Below are positions 24,071 to 31,473 of a stretch of 40,899 nt of DNA, one piece after another (the first letter of the stretch is position 1; each line of letters begins with the position of its first letter). The stretch spans positions 1 to 40,899 of the forward strand of contig JADDPA010000080.1 in NCBI GenBank assembly GCA_016782125.1, in the 5' to 3' direction. The position numbers were made by a program, and so were the translations under genes. The stretch is from Thermobaculum sp. (GTDB lineage: Bacteria; Chloroflexota; Chloroflexia; Thermobaculales; Thermobaculaceae). The notes under the pieces are model-generated. The model worked only from the letters and a program-made list of their open reading frames with translations, searched no databases and had not been told where the DNA came from.

Positions 24071-24313
24071 CTATTTGTTGAAGTAGTCCACGTTGATCTG
24101 GATGAATTCCTGCCACTGCTCCGGGACACTGTCTTCCGGGTAGATCGCGCTTACCGGACACTCAGGCTCACATGCGCCGCAATCGATACACTCTTCGGGA
24201 TGGATGTAGTATTGCTCAGCCACGTCATCGGAGTAGATGCAGTCAACGGGACATACTTCGACGCACGACGCGTCCTTCACGCCGATGCAGGGCTGGGCGA
24301 TGATGTACGGCAC
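24071..24313 (-). CDS. Ferredoxin, 7Fe type ([3Fe-4S][4Fe-4S])
   Basis: This is an 80-residue electron carrier. The first cluster motif is C-x7-C-x3-C-x3-CP-like (CIGVKDASCVEVCPVDC) and the second is the classical C-x2-C-x2-C-x3-CP (CIDCGACEPECP). The spacing matches FdxA-like seven-iron ferredoxins. I choose the GTG at 24313 because GAGG lies eight bases upstream and the protein then begins VPYIIAQPC, as in the family. An earlier in-frame start adds 21 residues without a ribosome-binding site. The C-terminal extension (PEQWQEFIQINVDYFN) is typical. It precedes proline dehydrogenase and could also serve the ferredoxin-dependent sulfite reductase elsewhere in the window. Confidence 0.92.
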   Translation of the reverse strand: MPYIIAQPCIGVKDASCVEVCPVDCIYSDDVAEQYYIHPEECIDCGACEPECPVSAIYPEDSVPEQWQEFIQINVDYFNK

Positions 24314-24635
24314 TGAGCGGACCTCACTTTTCAAGTAACCAGATGTCGGCTGTAACTCTAGCGCTGCTCTCTGCAAGTGTCAAGCCAGCTTCACGCGGTT
24401 CTACGGACCTTGACCTGCCTACCCTGCAGGTAGCAGAGCAACGCACTTTGCTATCAACGGAACGCCGCGCCGGTGCCGGATGTCGGCCAGCCGAGCCGTT
24501 GGATGAGCAGGCAGCCACGCGCACGGAGAGGGGGACCGCGCGACTGAACTTTTCTTGATGCCACCCGTCTTCACGACCTGAATGGTGTACCTTGCCGTCC
24601 TCGCGCTGCTACCGTATGTGCTTGTGGAGTGAGGT
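24314..24635. other. Intergenic stretch upstream of ferredoxin
   Basis: No supported gene is seen in this interval of about 320 bases. It must contain the ferredoxin promoter (minus strand), but no clear -35/-10 pair could be picked. A small imperfect hairpin (TGCCTACC/GGTAGCA) lies near 24,415-24,435. Confidence 0.35.
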
Positions 24636-24740
24636 GTGCCGCCGGAAGCGCTCGGACTCCTTGTAGGTATCTACGGCTACGCCGCGATTGCGATGATCCG
24701 CATTGCCGGCGCGCTCTCGGACTGGTTCACCCCAAAGTGA
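24636..24740 (+). CDS. Possible tiny membrane protein (34 aa)
   Basis: A GTG with GGAG six bases upstream opens a frame whose product is a single hydrophobic helix (ALGLLVGIYGYAAIAMIRIAGAL) with a short polar end (SDWFTPK). The ribosome-binding site and helix length are suggestive, but chance cannot be excluded at this length. Confidence 0.3.
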   Translation: MPPEALGLLVGIYGYAAIAMIRIAGALSDWFTPK

Positions 24741-24746
24741 CTCGAG

Positions 24747-24944
24747 GTGCTGGGCTGCATTGGTGTTGCGCTCGTGGTTGTCGTCCTCGATGTTTCGATG
24801 GCAGCGCTGCTCCTCGCGGGCGCCCACCTGCTGCACGTCCTGGAGTGGGCAATCGCGGTTGCGTTAGGCGTGGTCACCGCCTCCGACGCGGCGGGCTACT
24901 TCACCCAGTGCGACTTGAACTCGGCTGTGGGGACAGTCCAATGA
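24747..24944 (+). CDS. Possible small two-helix membrane protein (65 aa)
   Basis: This frame starts at a GTG shortly after the previous mini-gene and encodes two hydrophobic helices (CIGVALVVVVLDVSMAALLLAG and EWAIAVALGVVTASDAAG) with a short polar tail. The ribosome-binding site is weak. GC-rich sequence often yields such frames by chance, so support is modest. Confidence 0.3.
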   Translation: MLGCIGVALVVVVLDVSMAALLLAGAHLLHVLEWAIAVALGVVTASDAAGYFTQCDLNSAVGTVQ

Positions 24945-25014
24945 TCCCGCCCTCCGCTGTAAGTAGGCGTTCCGGTTCTTGCCCGTAGGCAGCACTTTAC
25001 CACTGTGGCGCCCG

Positions 25015-25785
25015 CTACAGGTTCGCTTTGAGGAACCGTGTCGTTCGCTCGATGAGCTCCCGCTCCCAAGTCAGGCTGGAGAATACGTGGTCCGCGCCGT
25101 TCAATATGGCCAGTTCCGCGCGATCACCGAGTGATGCCTTGTATCGGTGTGCGTGCTCCACTGGCACCGTCTCGTCGGCGCTGCCATGCGCGATGAGCAC
25201 GCGGCCACTGAAGCTGGCTAGCGACGCGACCGGGTCGGTCAGTAGCGCGTCCTGTACAAGTCCGGCGCTGACCTGGAGCCCTCCATAGTCCGTGTAGCCA
25301 AGGGTCGAGATCTCGCTCCTGCGTTCGGCTGTGGTGCCCGCCTCGAAGAGTTCACCGAGATGCGCCACGGGTGCCCACAGAAAGAGTGCGTGAACGCGCG
25401 AGTCGCCACTCGCCGTACACGCTGCGATCAGACCTCCTAGGCTCAGGCCGCCGAGGCCGATGCGCTGGGCGTCGATCTCCGGCTGACTCGTAAGAAAGTC
25501 GAGTGCGCGGTGAGCATCTTCTGTTTCGCCGTCGAGCGTAGCAGCCTGAAACTCGCCCTCGCTATCACCACTTCCACGAAAATCGAAACGCAGGGTCGCG
25601 ACTCCGGCGGCCGCAAAGGCCCGGGCGGCCTTTGGAAACAGCGCATGTGGCTCGATATGGTTGCCACCGAACCCGTGCAGCAGCGCAACGGCCGGATGCG
25701 GGCCGGGCTGTATCGGCAGATGCAGAAACCCGTACAGCTTTTCTCCCCGGTTCTCGAACTGAATCTGCCGCTCATCGTACTTCAC
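25015..25785 (-). CDS. Alpha/beta hydrolase (dienelactone-hydrolase/esterase-like)
   Basis: This is a 256-residue cytoplasmic serine hydrolase. The oxyanion-hole motif LLHGFGGN, a central FDFRGSGDSEG strand-loop, the nucleophile elbow GLSLGG, the acid loop HGSADETVP and the catalytic His in NGADHVF are all in the expected order. I choose the GTG at 25785 because GGAGG lies five bases upstream and the protein then starts with the first core strand. The longer frame adds 48 Arg-rich residues across the promoter region of the divergent gene. The substrate is unknown; family members cleave esters, lactones or peptides. It is divergent from the beta-lactamase-like gene. Confidence 0.85.
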   Translation of the reverse strand: MKYDERQIQFENRGEKLYGFLHLPIQPGPHPAVALLHGFGGNHIEPHALFPKAARAFAAAGVATLRFDFRGSGDSEGEFQAATLDGETEDAHRALDFLTSQPEIDAQRIGLGGLSLGGLIAACTASGDSRVHALFLWAPVAHLGELFEAGTTAERRSEISTLGYTDYGGLQVSAGLVQDALLTDPVASLASFSGRVLIAHGSADETVPVEHAHRYKASLGDRAELAILNGADHVFSSLTWERELIERTTRFLKANL

Positions 25786-25947
25786 TGCGTCCTCCGATGC
25801 CTCAGCGTGTTGACGTACGATACGTCTCGCACGAAACGTGCGAGGCAGTCGCGCTTGCGCTTGTATTAGCCTAAACGTGGGTCGCGGGAGGATGGTGTGC
25901 CATGATAGGCGCACTGCGTTTATGCGCACACTGGAAGGGAGAATGGC

Positions 25948-26817
25948 TTGAGTCTGCTGGAGGAAGTGCGCCGCATTGCTGGCGATGGTGGCGGGGCGTA
26001 CGGGGTCGCGGCAAGGAACCTATCGACGGGCGAGACCGTTCGGTTGCACGCGTACGACGTCTTTAACACGGCCAGCGTCATAAAGGTGCTGGTCATGGTG
26101 GAGCTCTTCCGACAGGCGGACAACGGCTCGGTATCTCTTGAGGAGCGAATGGCGCTCGACGATCAGTACAGGGTGGGTGGCTCCGGTGTGCTGAACGAGT
26201 TCAGCAGCGGACTGTCGCCGACACTCCATGATCTGTGCACTGCAATGATCATCATCAGCGACAACGTGGCGACGAACATGCTTGTGACGAGGCTCGGGCT
26301 AGATGCCATCAACGAATGCGCAAACACGTTGGGCCTGCGGCAAACCCGCTTAAACCGGCTAATCAGCTTCGCGCCCGTTGGTCCGGGTGAGAGCAAGGAG
26401 CTTGGCGTCACAACGCCGGATGAGATGCTGCAACTCTACGAGGGACTCGCCCGTGGTTCGGTGGTCAGTTCGGGAGCGAGTGCGGAGATGCTTCGGATCC
26501 TGAGTCGACAGCACTATCGGGCGAGCATCCCCCGCTTCCTCCCTGATACGTACGACGCGGTGACGGGGGAGAGCGAGCCGATGATCGCGAATAAGACTGG
26601 AGCGGTGAGCGGCGTCCGAAACGACATCGCGCTGCTTCGCTTCAAGGACGGACGCGAATGGATCATCGCTGTCTTCGCGAAGGAGTTGGAGGACACGCGC
26701 TGGTCGGTGGAGAACACCGGTGAGAAGACGATCGGACACGTTGCGCGAGCGATCTGGGACGCGTGGATATGGGCAGCAGTGCTTCGTGAAGCAGCTATGG
26801 AGGGGACAGTAGGATGA
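25948..26817 (+). CDS. Class A beta-lactamase-like serine hydrolase, cytoplasmic
   Basis: This 289-residue protein has the class A beta-lactamase motif set, S43-V-I-K46, S104-D-N106 and K216-T-G218, but no signal peptide or membrane anchor. The omega-loop region (GPGESKELGVTTP) lacks a clear ExxLN. It is therefore more likely a beta-lactamase-related esterase/peptidase than a drug-resistance enzyme. Translation starts at a TTG with GGGAG upstream; the nearby ATG at 25943 is followed at once by TGA. The stop overlaps the start of the LLM oxidoreductase gene (ATGA), which implies coupled expression. The second protein of this superfamily in the window (15463-16839) is membrane-anchored and carries LysM. 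Confidence 0.85.
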   Translation: MSLLEEVRRIAGDGGGAYGVAARNLSTGETVRLHAYDVFNTASVIKVLVMVELFRQADNGSVSLEERMALDDQYRVGGSGVLNEFSSGLSPTLHDLCTAMIIISDNVATNMLVTRLGLDAINECANTLGLRQTRLNRLISFAPVGPGESKELGVTTPDEMLQLYEGLARGSVVSSGASAEMLRILSRQHYRASIPRFLPDTYDAVTGESEPMIANKTGAVSGVRNDIALLRFKDGREWIIAVFAKELEDTRWSVENTGEKTIGHVARAIWDAWIWAAVLREAAMEGTVG

Positions 26818-27740
26818 AGTTCGGTCTACAGCTTTCGACATATCCGCCGCGGGGTGGCGGTAACAGCTGGGACAGCGTTTTTGCCGTTGCGCGGTCGTGT
26901 GAGGCAGCCGGCCTCGACTCCGTGTGGTTCGCGGACCACTTCATGTGGCGTGATGAAGATGATCCTGACCGGGAGCGGCCGAACCTAGAGTGCTTTCTGA
27001 CCCTCGGAGCGCTTGCGTCGGTGACCGAACGGGTACGGCTCGGTGCCCTGGTCGTCGGTGTGCCGTACCGCAACCCCGCGCTGCTCGCGAAGATGCATAC
27101 GACACTGGACGTGATCAGTCACGGCCGCAGTATCGTGGGTCTCGGCGCGGGCTGGCACAAGCTGGAGTTCGACTCCTACGGGTGGCCGTTCGGCACAGTG
27201 ACCGAACGTATGGAGAAGCTCGAGGATGCGGTCCGGATCACGAAGCTGATGATGACAGAACGACCCGCAACGTACGAGGGCAAGCATTACTCTATTCACG
27301 AGGCGCTCAATGACCCCCTACCCGTGCAGAAGCCGCATCCTCCGATTATGATTGGCGGCGGCGGGGAGAAGAAGACGCTGCGTCTGGTTGCGCAGTACGC
27401 AGACATGTGCAATGTCTTTGGCGACCCAGAGCAGGTGGCGCACAAGTTCGCGGTGTTGCGTGCTCACTGTGAGCGCGTCGGCAGACCGTATGACGACTTG
27501 ACGAAGTCCAATCATGTGGGCATCCTGATCGCCCAGGACGAGGCCCAGCTCGCCCGGAAGCGAGAGCGATTCCCCGATTTCGGTGGGATCATGGGCACTC
27601 CTGACCAAGTGATTGAGCGGCTCCGCGCGTACGCGGCCGTGGGATCGACGTATGTCACCTTCACCATGCCCGATGTGGACGATATCGAGCCGATGCAGCT
27701 GTTCGGTGAGAGCGTCGTGCCGGCCCTCATGGAAGCGTGA
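26814..27740 (+). CDS. LLM-class flavin/F420-dependent oxidoreductase
   Basis: This 308-residue luciferase-like TIM-barrel enzyme matches the F420-dependent branch. Features are GLDSVWFADHFMW, RVRLGALVVGVPYRNPALLAKM, the SHGRSIVGLGAGWHKLE motif, PPIMIGGGGEKKTLRLVAQYADMCNVFG and a C-terminal TYVTFTMPD. Such enzymes transfer hydride between F420 (or FMN) and a substrate that sequence does not reveal. The start codon overlaps the stop of the beta-lactamase-like gene. The functional link between the two is unknown but the overlap is unambiguous. A GC-rich hairpin follows the stop. Confidence 0.9.
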   Translation: MKFGLQLSTYPPRGGGNSWDSVFAVARSCEAAGLDSVWFADHFMWRDEDDPDRERPNLECFLTLGALASVTERVRLGALVVGVPYRNPALLAKMHTTLDVISHGRSIVGLGAGWHKLEFDSYGWPFGTVTERMEKLEDAVRITKLMMTERPATYEGKHYSIHEALNDPLPVQKPHPPIMIGGGGEKKTLRLVAQYADMCNVFGDPEQVAHKFAVLRAHCERVGRPYDDLTKSNHVGILIAQDEAQLARKRERFPDFGGIMGTPDQVIERLRAYAAVGSTYVTFTMPDVDDIEPMQLFGESVVPALMEA

Positions 27741-27748
27741 GACCGGGT

Positions 27749-27769
27749 GACGCGGGGGCGGCCCGCGTC
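27749..27769 (+). terminator. Candidate terminator after the LLM oxidoreductase gene
   Basis: A perfect 8-bp stem (GACGCGGG/CCCGCGTC) with a 5-nt loop begins nine bases after the stop codon. It is very stable, but no T-tract follows. Confidence 0.5.
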
Positions 27770-27942
27770 GAGACTCTGAACCCAGCTGCACGAGCGGTGC
27801 CTGAATGTCGCTGGCCCGTGTAGCGCTCGTAACCTTGTGGGCACCTGCGCGTTATCGCCCGCCACGTTCAATACGGTACTCAAAGTGGTCAGGCTCTTGC
27901 TACACAAGGCATAGTGATTAGCCGTTAGCACGGGAGGATTTT

Positions 27943-28173
27943 ATGAGCTACGTCGATCCGAACCGCCTCGACACCGAGACCAATGCGGTCGATGAAGTGG
28001 TACCTGAGAAGAATGCCGTCTCGGACCCGCATACAGACCGGAACCCGGACGCCGCGCTCGAGACGACCCCGGATATCGGGCTGGATCGGGTAAGCCCCAG
28101 TCAGAACGAGACCTTCACAGATGGCAGGAGTGGCGGTGTCGTGACGGAGCCCGGGTCTGATTCCAAGGGCTAG
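27943..28173 (+). CDS. Small acidic, probably disordered protein (76 aa)
   Basis: A strong GGAGG five bases before the ATG supports this gene. The product is rich in Asp, Glu, Asn, Pro and Thr, with no Cys, no hydrophobic segment and no repeat that suggests a fold. It is likely intrinsically disordered. I do not recognise it. It lies between the LLM oxidoreductase and a glycosyltransferase and is probably transcribed on its own, since a hairpin precedes it. Confidence 0.6.
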   Translation: MSYVDPNRLDTETNAVDEVVPEKNAVSDPHTDRNPDAALETTPDIGLDRVSPSQNETFTDGRSGGVVTEPGSDSKG

Positions 28174-28256
28174 CCACGGGTGAAGTGCGCGGTTCTCTCT
28201 GAGTGCTGCCTGCTTTTCGCGCGGAGCGCGGCGACTCCGCCAGGGTCGCGCTGGTG

Positions 28257-29201
28257 GTGAGACCGCTCAAGATCCTGACGTGGGCTATTCATGGGGGCTA
28301 CCTAAACGTGCTCACCCACGTGCCCCACGAGTGGTATCTGCCGGTCAAGCCGGGCAGGCCACCCGGCTATGGCGGTGTCAGTGGCAGCCTCCTCAAGCAG
28401 GAATACGTTCGAGATGTGCCGGCGGAAGCAGTGCGCCACCTGGATCTCGACGCCATCGTGTTCCAACACCCGCAGAACTACCACGATGACCAGTTCGAGA
28501 TCCTAAGTCCGGAGCAGAGGCGGCTCCCACGCATCTACGTGGAGCATAACGTGCCGCAGCCCCACGCGGTTGCCTCGCGCCATCCGGTTGACGACCCGTT
28601 GGTGCTGCTCGTACACGTGACGCATTACAACCGGCTGATGTGGGACAACGGAACCGTGCCGACAGTGGTGATCGAGCACAGCGTTGCTATAGATCCCGGA
28701 GCGCGCTACGTCGGCTATCTGGAACGCGGGATCACCGTCGTAAACAGCATGCCCCGACGCGGGCGCGCGGTGGGATTGGACCTCTTTCAACAGGCACGTC
28801 GCCACGTACCGCTCGACCTTGCCGGAATGGAGAACGAGTCGCTCAACTCGATCGGCGACATCCCGTATCCGGCGCTTCACCGCCGCGTCGCAGAGTACCG
28901 CTTCTTGTATAGCCCGATGCGGTATACCAGTCTACCTCTCGCCGTCGTCGAGGCACTCCACGTTGGGATGCCCGTTGTCGCCCTGGCAACGACTGAGCTC
29001 CCCAGTGTCATCGTGAACGATGTCACGGGGTACGTATCACCGGACCCGGCGGTGCTCATAGACCGCATGCGGTTGCTGATCGCCCATCCGAGAGAAGCGC
29101 GACGCCTCGGAGATAACGCCCGTGACCTCGCCCAACAGCGCTTCGGGCTGGATCGCTTCATCGATGACTGGAACCGCGCTCTGGCACAGGTGACCGCATG
29201 A
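28257..29201 (+). CDS. Glycosyltransferase (GT-B, GT4-like)
   Basis: This 314-residue cytosolic protein has a C-terminal GT-B nucleotide-sugar half. Markers are FLYSPMRYTSLPLAVVEALHVGMPVVALATTELPSVI, then VTGYVSPDPAVLIDRMRLLI and ARRLGDNARDLAQQRFGLDRFIDDW. The SLPLAVVEALHVGMPVV stretch corresponds to the E-x7-E region of GT4 enzymes, though it has a single Glu. The N-terminal half starts ILTWAIHGGYLNVLTHVPHEWYLPV and resembles small GT4-like proteins. I place the start at the second of two GTGs (28257), just before the first strand. The frame could begin at 28203, and neither site has a convincing ribosome-binding site. The sugar and acceptor are unknown. Confidence 0.8.
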   Translation: MRPLKILTWAIHGGYLNVLTHVPHEWYLPVKPGRPPGYGGVSGSLLKQEYVRDVPAEAVRHLDLDAIVFQHPQNYHDDQFEILSPEQRRLPRIYVEHNVPQPHAVASRHPVDDPLVLLVHVTHYNRLMWDNGTVPTVVIEHSVAIDPGARYVGYLERGITVVNSMPRRGRAVGLDLFQQARRHVPLDLAGMENESLNSIGDIPYPALHRRVAEYRFLYSPMRYTSLPLAVVEALHVGMPVVALATTELPSVIVNDVTGYVSPDPAVLIDRMRLLIAHPREARRLGDNARDLAQQRFGLDRFIDDWNRALAQVTA

Positions 29202-29348
29202 TCGGCAGACGGCTCGTTTCAGCTCTTGACGCCTCAGAACAGACCCACCGGCACGGCCCATCGCGCAGGGGAGCCCCCCATTGCCGTCCAAGTCCCTATG
29301 GTACACTGCTGCCGCAACTAGGCCGAACATTTCGAAGGAGCAACCGAC

Positions 29349-30407
29349 GTGACGACCGTTGACGACGGCACAAACACCCTGGCTGCGACCGGCATCGCGC
29401 AAGGTATGGACGATACCTTCGCGACGGATCGTTACGAACGGATGCAGTACCGGCGCTGTGGCGACAGCGGACTGATGCTCCCCCTGATCTCGCTCGGTGG
29501 CTGGGAGACGTTCGGCGGTTATCGGGGAGCCGAGATCGCTCGCGAATGCCTGCGCAAGGCGTTCGACCTGGGCATCACCCATTTCGACTTCGCGAATAAC
29601 TACGGCTACCCACCCGGTTCGTCAGAGCTGGTATGTGGAGAGATCATTCGCACCGAGTTTCCCCGCGACGAGTTGATCATCTCCTCCAAGGCTGGTTACC
29701 GGATGTGGCCGGGACCATACGGTGAGTGGCTGTCGAAAAAGTACATCGTTGCGTCCTGTGATCAGAGTCTTCGGCGCATGGGCCTTGACTACTTCGATAT
29801 TTTTTACCTGCACCGCCCGGATCCACACACGCCGCTTGAAGAAAGTCTCGGCGCGCTCGACCTGCTGATTCGACAGGGGAAGGTGCTGTACGGTGGAGTG
29901 AGCAGCTTCTCGGGGGCGATGTATGCCGACGCAGTGCGGGTGTGCGAGCGCCACGACTGGGCGCCTGTTACGATCCACCAGCCTGCATATAACCTGATCC
30001 AGCGAGGGATTGAGACGGACCTGCTGCCGCACACGGAGCGGCTGGGCACCGGCGTCATCGCGTTTGTGCCCCTGGCAAGTGGGCTACTGACGGATAAGTA
30101 CCTCAGCGGTGAGATCCCGCCGGACTCTCGAGGCGCGATGCTTTGGGGCGAGGAGGCGACGCGCTCGCGTCTCACCCCGGAGCGTCTGCAAACACTCCGC
30201 GCGCTCAACGAGATAGCCAGCCGAAGAAATCAGACACTCGCACAGATGGCGCTGGCCTGGACCCTGCGCCTCCCGACAGTGACGAGCGCGCTGATCGGTG
30301 CTTCGAAAGTTCAGCAGATAGAGGAGAACGTAGCTGCTCTCGGCAACCTTGCGTTCAGCGATGAAGAGCTCGCGCAGATCGAGGCGGCTCTTGCCGGTAG
30401 CAGCTGA
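29349..30407 (+). CDS. Aldo/keto reductase (YghZ/Kv-beta-like)
   Basis: This 352-residue NADPH-dependent reductase of carbonyl compounds has the AKR tetrad in order: the Asp in HFDFANNYG and the Tyr in the same motif, the Lys in ISSKAGYRMWPGPYG and the His in FYLHRPDPHTP. The GPYGEW stretch after the Lys and the GLLTDKYLSGEIP loop fit the YghZ (L-glyceraldehyde-3-phosphate reductase)/potassium-channel-beta branch. NADP-binding residues appear in the C-terminal SALIGASKVQQIEENV. Translation starts at a GTG with AAGGAG eight to nine bases upstream. A weak promoter (TTGCCG, 15 bases, TACACT) precedes it. The first ~35 residues are a family-atypical extension. Confidence 0.92.
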   Translation: MTTVDDGTNTLAATGIAQGMDDTFATDRYERMQYRRCGDSGLMLPLISLGGWETFGGYRGAEIARECLRKAFDLGITHFDFANNYGYPPGSSELVCGEIIRTEFPRDELIISSKAGYRMWPGPYGEWLSKKYIVASCDQSLRRMGLDYFDIFYLHRPDPHTPLEESLGALDLLIRQGKVLYGGVSSFSGAMYADAVRVCERHDWAPVTIHQPAYNLIQRGIETDLLPHTERLGTGVIAFVPLASGLLTDKYLSGEIPPDSRGAMLWGEEATRSRLTPERLQTLRALNEIASRRNQTLAQMALAWTLRLPTVTSALIGASKVQQIEENVAALGNLAFSDEELAQIEAALAGSS

Positions 30408-30481
30408 TCGACATCTGTGCCACGTACTGCCGTGTTGTGACGGTGCAGGGCTACACTCGTCAAAAACATCGGCTCACGGAC

Positions 30482-31330
30482 TCAACGCGCGGTCTCGGGC
30501 GTGCCCACTTCGTCCGCGCGGACTGGGGTCGTGGGAGTATCACCACTGGCGAGTGGCGGCCGCCTGCGCGCCGTAAATAGGACCCACAGCAGTCCCGGCA
30601 CGGCGATGGCGAGCGTCAGCAGTCCCAGGAACTGAGCCTCCTGTAGCCCCAGCACCTGTCCGCCGTCCGTGCGGTACTCGTGTGTCCAGATCCGCCCGAC
30701 GGAATATAGGATTAGGAACAACCAGAACACCACGCCGCGCACCCGTAGCCTCGGAATCAGGAACAGCAAGAGACCGACGAACACAAGGTCCCAGAGCATC
30801 TCATACCCGACGGCTAGATGCACCGACCGTCCTATCTCCCCGAGCGTGTCGGGGTGGGTATACAGTACCGACCAAGGCGCGTCCGAGGGACTGCCCCGGT
30901 GTTCCCCGTTGATAATATCCCCGATTCTGCCGATCGCCATGCCGAAAAAGAGCCCCATCCCGGCGGCGTCCGCGAACTCCGCCAGCGGCGTCTTATTGCG
31001 TAGCGCATGGTACAGCCCACCCAGGATTCCACCGAGTACCGCACCCCATACGGAGATGCCACCCTTGTAGATCAGGAAGGCATCCAGAATATTGTCAGAG
31101 AACTGCGCCCAGTTGCCGAGGACATATAGCACCCGGGCACCAATGATCGCCGACGGCACCGCGATAATTATCGCGTTATATACTGGTTCGTCACTGAGCC
31201 CGTACATACGCATCACGCGGGCGGCAAGCCAAACGCCAGCTAGAATGCCAACCGCCGTGAAGATGCCGTGCCACGCCAGCACCAGACCCCCGAACCTGAT
31301 CAGGTTGGGATCAATGTGGATCTCAATCAC
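30482..31330 (-). CDS. lgt: Phosphatidylglycerol-prolipoprotein diacylglyceryl transferase
   Basis: This 282-residue polytopic membrane enzyme (about seven helices) attaches diacylglycerol to the lipobox cysteine of prolipoproteins. The Lgt signature is GRIGDIINGEHRG, with an Asp where many homologues have Asn. Other family features are AWHGIFTAVGILAGVWLA near the N terminus, KGGISVWGAVLGGI and the C-terminal RIWTHEYRTDGGQVLGL. It starts at a GTG with AGGAGG eleven to twelve bases upstream, below a TACAAT -10 box. Its substrates would include the two predicted lipoproteins in this window (1634-2506 and 36331-37101). It is divergent from the M3 peptidase gene. Confidence 0.96.
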   Translation of the reverse strand: MIEIHIDPNLIRFGGLVLAWHGIFTAVGILAGVWLAARVMRMYGLSDEPVYNAIIIAVPSAIIGARVLYVLGNWAQFSDNILDAFLIYKGGISVWGAVLGGILGGLYHALRNKTPLAEFADAAGMGLFFGMAIGRIGDIINGEHRGSPSDAPWSVLYTHPDTLGEIGRSVHLAVGYEMLWDLVFVGLLLFLIPRLRVRGVVFWLFLILYSVGRIWTHEYRTDGGQVLGLQEAQFLGLLTLAIAVPGLLWVLFTARRRPPLASGDTPTTPVRADEVGTPETAR

Positions 31331-31364
31331 GGCCAGCTATTCCTCCTCAGTTCCGTCACGAATC

Positions 31365-31370
31365 ATTGTA
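31365..31370 (-). promoter_or_regulatory. -10 box of lgt
   Basis: TACAAT on the minus strand lies 34 bases before the GTG start of lgt. The -35 region has no good match. Confidence 0.35.
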
Positions 31371-31391
31371 GCCCACATGCGGGAGTACTCG

Positions 31392-31421
31392 TGGACGAGG
31401 GCTCATACGACGCATTATGAT
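31392..31421 (+). promoter_or_regulatory. Promoter of the M3 peptidase gene
   Basis: TGGACG (31392-31397), 18 bases, TATGAT (31416-31421). The start of transcription near 31428 lies after the first in-frame ATG (31417), which supports the GTG at 31474 as the true start. Confidence 0.4.
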
Positions 31422-31473
31422 GGCAGACAGGTATTCGACAGAGTGTAGAAATGCGATGAAACCGGAGGCTGCG

